This document shows positions 62,496 to 64,000 of a stretch of 64,000 nucleotides of DNA, in pieces. Under the pieces are notes generated by a model. It saw only the letters and a list, made by a program, of their open reading frames with translations, was not told where the DNA came from and did not search any database. The stretch comes from an uncultured Clostridia bacterium (GTDB taxonomy: Bacteria > Bacillota > Clostridia > Christensenellales > Borkfalkiaceae), in contig CAMRTO010000003.1 in NCBI GenBank assembly GCA_947053655.1, forward strand, positions 22,671-86,670, written 5' to 3'. The position numbers were made by a program, and so were the translations under genes. Position 1 is the first letter of the stretch, and each line of letters begins with the position of its first letter.

Positions 62496-63355
62496 GTGAA
62501 GCGCAGGCCGCACAGCAAACCTACGTGCAGAGTACGTATTGTTCCTGTATCCTGAGGAAGTCAGGTAATTAGATTTGTACGCATTTTCATTATTGCCGGA
62601 ACGCAGCCAAATATCAGGTGTAAGCATACCGCCCTTAGGCAAATATATCATGCGCGGAACAACTTTAACAAGAAAAAACGGAAATCGTCTTTCACGGTCT
62701 ACAATCTTCGACAATATTAGACATCGCCGCCGCTTTTTTTAGTGAAGCGCAGGCCGCACCGCTAAGGTACGCGCCGGAAAAGCATTGTTATACGCGCCGG
62801 AGGCTGTCAGGTATTGCGCATTGTAGGCATTTTCATTATTACCGGAACGCAGCCAAGCGATATAACAGCCAACCGCCCTTGTCGCAAATATAACATTCAT
62901 GTCCAAGTTTTGCAAATAAAACCCGTAAAAGAAAGCCGCGGCAGACAAAGTTCGACAAAATTAGTGTCATGCCGCATTTAAAAACCGATAAGCGAAGCGC
63001 AGGCCGCACAGCTAACCGACGCGCGGGGTAAGCATTGTTTTGCATGCCCGACGCCGTAAGGTATTGCGATTTGTACGCATTATTATTGTTACCGGAACGC
63101 AGCCAAGTGCAAATTGTCAGCCAACCGCCCTTAAACGCAATATATCACCACACTTCGGTAAATGCAAGGGGAACAGGCGTTTCGCGCGCGCGGTTGACAG
63201 TATTCGACGCAAAGCGACAAAGCAAACGCATTTTTTCGGCAGTGAAGCGCAGGCCGCACAGCAAACCTACGTGCGTCGTACGTATTGTTATACGCCCCCG
63301 ACGCAGTCAGGTATTGAGATTTGTAGGCATTTTTATCATTGCCGGAACGCAGCCA
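62496..63355 (-). repeat. Array of four WLRSG...AVRPAL cassettes, adenine-rich cores (template-repeat-like)
   Basis: Four minus-strand cassettes (63355-63242, 63105-62992, 62855-62742, 62609-62496), period about 246-250 bases. Each has TGGCTGCGTTCCGG, a 26-codon core, and GCTGTGCGGCCTGCGCTTC (one copy GCGGTG). Cores are similar: about NNENAYKSQYLTASGAYNNT with AAT/AAC codons at the first positions. Before each is a partly conserved AAGGGCGGTTGGCT block, but frame breaks and stops prevent any long coding frame. Differences among the four include silent changes, so they have diverged over time. See the related array at 9107-9561. Confidence 0.7.
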
Positions 63356-63473
63356 AGGTATATAGAAAGCTAACCGCCCTTAAACGCAATATATCATCGG
63401 CAATTGCATTTTGCAACCGAATATATCCTAATCCGCCCGCCGTTGACACCGTTCGACAAAAAAACCGCCGATA

Positions 63474-63551
63474 CGCCTTCTCCTTGTGTGGAAGCCCGCA
63501 ACAAGCCTTCTCCTTGGGGAGAAGGTGTCGCGTAAGCGACGGATGAGGGGG
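63474..63551. repeat. Palindromic repeat, left flank of the DUF559 gene
   Basis: A partial CGCCTTCTCCTTG unit (63474 on) and a 46-base unit (63505-63551) with GCCTTCTCC-TTGG-GGAGAAGG and a GTCGC...GCGAC pair. The 46-base unit matches 63948-63993 with one difference, in the same orientation. Confidence 0.8.
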
Positions 63552-63556
63552 TAAAA

Positions 63557-63904
63557 TCACAATCCGAGTCTATTATAAATTTCTTGGCAAACACCTTTAA
63601 AATTTTTATTAACGTCGAGATTTGAAAATCTTATTACGGTGTAACCCAGTTCACTTAAAAACAAATCACGTTCCGCATCGGCGGCGCTGTTTTCCTCTGA
63701 ATAATGTTGGGATCCGTCCAGCTCGATAATAAGCATAGCGCTTGCGCAGTAAAAATCCACTATAAACTTGCCGATAACCTTTTGGCGGTGAAAAGTTACC
63801 GGTAAGCTTTTTAAAAAGTCATACCACAAGTGTTTTTCTTCCGCAGTCATGTTTTTACGTAGCTTTTGCGAGTTTGTTTTAAGCTTTTTATTATGTAAAT
63901 TCAT
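63557..63904 (-). CDS. DUF559 (Vsr/restriction-fold) endonuclease-like protein
   Basis: A 115-residue protein from the ATG at 63904. It has the DUF559 pattern: AEEKHLWYDFLKSLPVTFHR, QKVIGKFIVDFYCASAMLII, ELDGSQHY and the end GYTVIRFSNLDVNKN. The D and E-L-D-G-x-Q-H residues match a nuclease active site of the very-short-patch-repair type. No DNA partner gene is nearby. It is bracketed by two near-identical 46-base palindromic repeats, which suggests a repeat-linked unit. Function in vivo is unknown. Confidence 0.88.
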   Translation of the reverse strand: MNLHNKKLKTNSQKLRKNMTAEEKHLWYDFLKSLPVTFHRQKVIGKFIVDFYCASAMLIIELDGSQHYSEENSAADAERDLFLSELGYTVIRFSNLDVNKNFKGVCQEIYNRLGL

Positions 63905-63947
63905 ATATAAAATCTTATCATTATTTATATAATACGTCAAATAAAAA

Positions 63948-63993
63948 GCCTTCTCCTTGGGGAGAAGGTGTCGCGCAAGCGACGGATGAGGGG
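63948..63993. repeat. Palindromic repeat, right flank of the DUF559 gene
   Basis: 46 bases, GCCTTCTCCTTGGGGAGAAGG followed in sense by GTGTCGC-GCAAGC-GACGG and ATGAGGGG (given in parts); one base different from 63505-63551 and in direct orientation. Confidence 0.8.
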
Positions 63994-64000
63994 CGTAATA

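Noticed and set aside
62442..63045. Minus-strand frames of 68-90 codons carrying WLRSG...VRPAL as genes
   Set aside because: Each covers only one cassette and the upstream part differs in frame between units; no start signal is visible.
61800..63355. CRISPR array
   Set aside because: Repeat units are long, irregular and partly in both orientations; no short constant repeat with regular spacers and no cas genes.
1..64000. rRNA, tRNA or reverse transcriptase genes
   Set aside because: I saw no tRNA-like cloverleaf, no rRNA segment and no protein with a reverse-transcriptase motif (such as a catalytic Y-x-D-D pattern in a suitable context).

Overview
The window is a gene-dense, moderate-GC chromosomal segment. 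It looks like a strictly anaerobic, spore-forming Bacillota, probably a gut-type member of Clostridia (perhaps Christensenellales). The evidence is a complete Rnf complex, a group-B-like [FeFe] hydrogenase, SpoIIID, a 2-hydroxyacyl-CoA-dehydratase-type activase, the tig-clpP-clpX-lon-ysxC cluster and the short palindromic repeats common in such genomes. The taxonomy is inference; there is no rRNA or tRNA gene here to anchor it.

Layout. 1-7.5 kb: a flavin-dependent Rnf module. A 5'-truncated apbE and a NusG-domain-II protein run rightward and converge on gx-rnfCDGEAB. ApbE would attach FMN to RnfD and to RnfG, and RnfG here has two FMN-binding domains. 7.6-9 kb: an M18 aminopeptidase. 9.1-10.3 kb: no ordinary gene, but three hypervariable cassettes, palindromic repeats and a structured element. 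10.3-16.2 kb: a secreted protein, an M48 protease with a lipoprotein, two membrane-tethered winged-helix proteins, a small membrane protein and RqcH. 16.4-22.6 kb: trigger factor, ClpP, ClpX, Lon and YsxC (protein folding, turnover and ribosome assembly). 22.8-27.3 kb: SpoIIID and a two-gene dehydratase activase. 27.4-33 kb: nitroreductase, transketolase, an unusual phosphohexomutase and ProS. 33-37.7 kb: two DUF2207-like membrane proteins and an ABC importer. 37.8-45.5 kb: ValS, a ComEC-like hydrolase, a flavodoxin/ferredoxin protein, [FeFe] hydrogenase and a thioredoxin-reductase-like flavoprotein. 45.55-46.75 kb: an AT-rich islet. 46.8-52.4 kb: a tightly packed prmA-rsmE-mtaB-prsW-hit-epimerase operon. 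52.4-61.7 kb: a WYL regulator facing a two-microprotein operon, PgcA, membrane proteins, YfcE, RdgB, TrmL and a Na/Pi transporter. 61.7-64 kb: repeats, a second cassette array and a DUF559 nuclease.

The most interesting signal is the pair of cassette arrays at 9.1-9.56 kb and 62.5-63.36 kb. Every cassette begins with the same bases (encoding WLRSG) and ends with the same GC-rich bases (encoding AVRPAL), while the 26-codon core varies. The 62-63 kb copies are rich in AAT/AAC codons. The 9 kb copies differ from them mainly at adenines, as expected for diversity-generating retroelement template and variable repeats. Both arrays are followed by a related, apparently structured element, which at 9.8-10.2 kb is split by a repeat insertion. 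No reverse transcriptase or full target gene lies in the window, so this is a hypothesis, not an identification.
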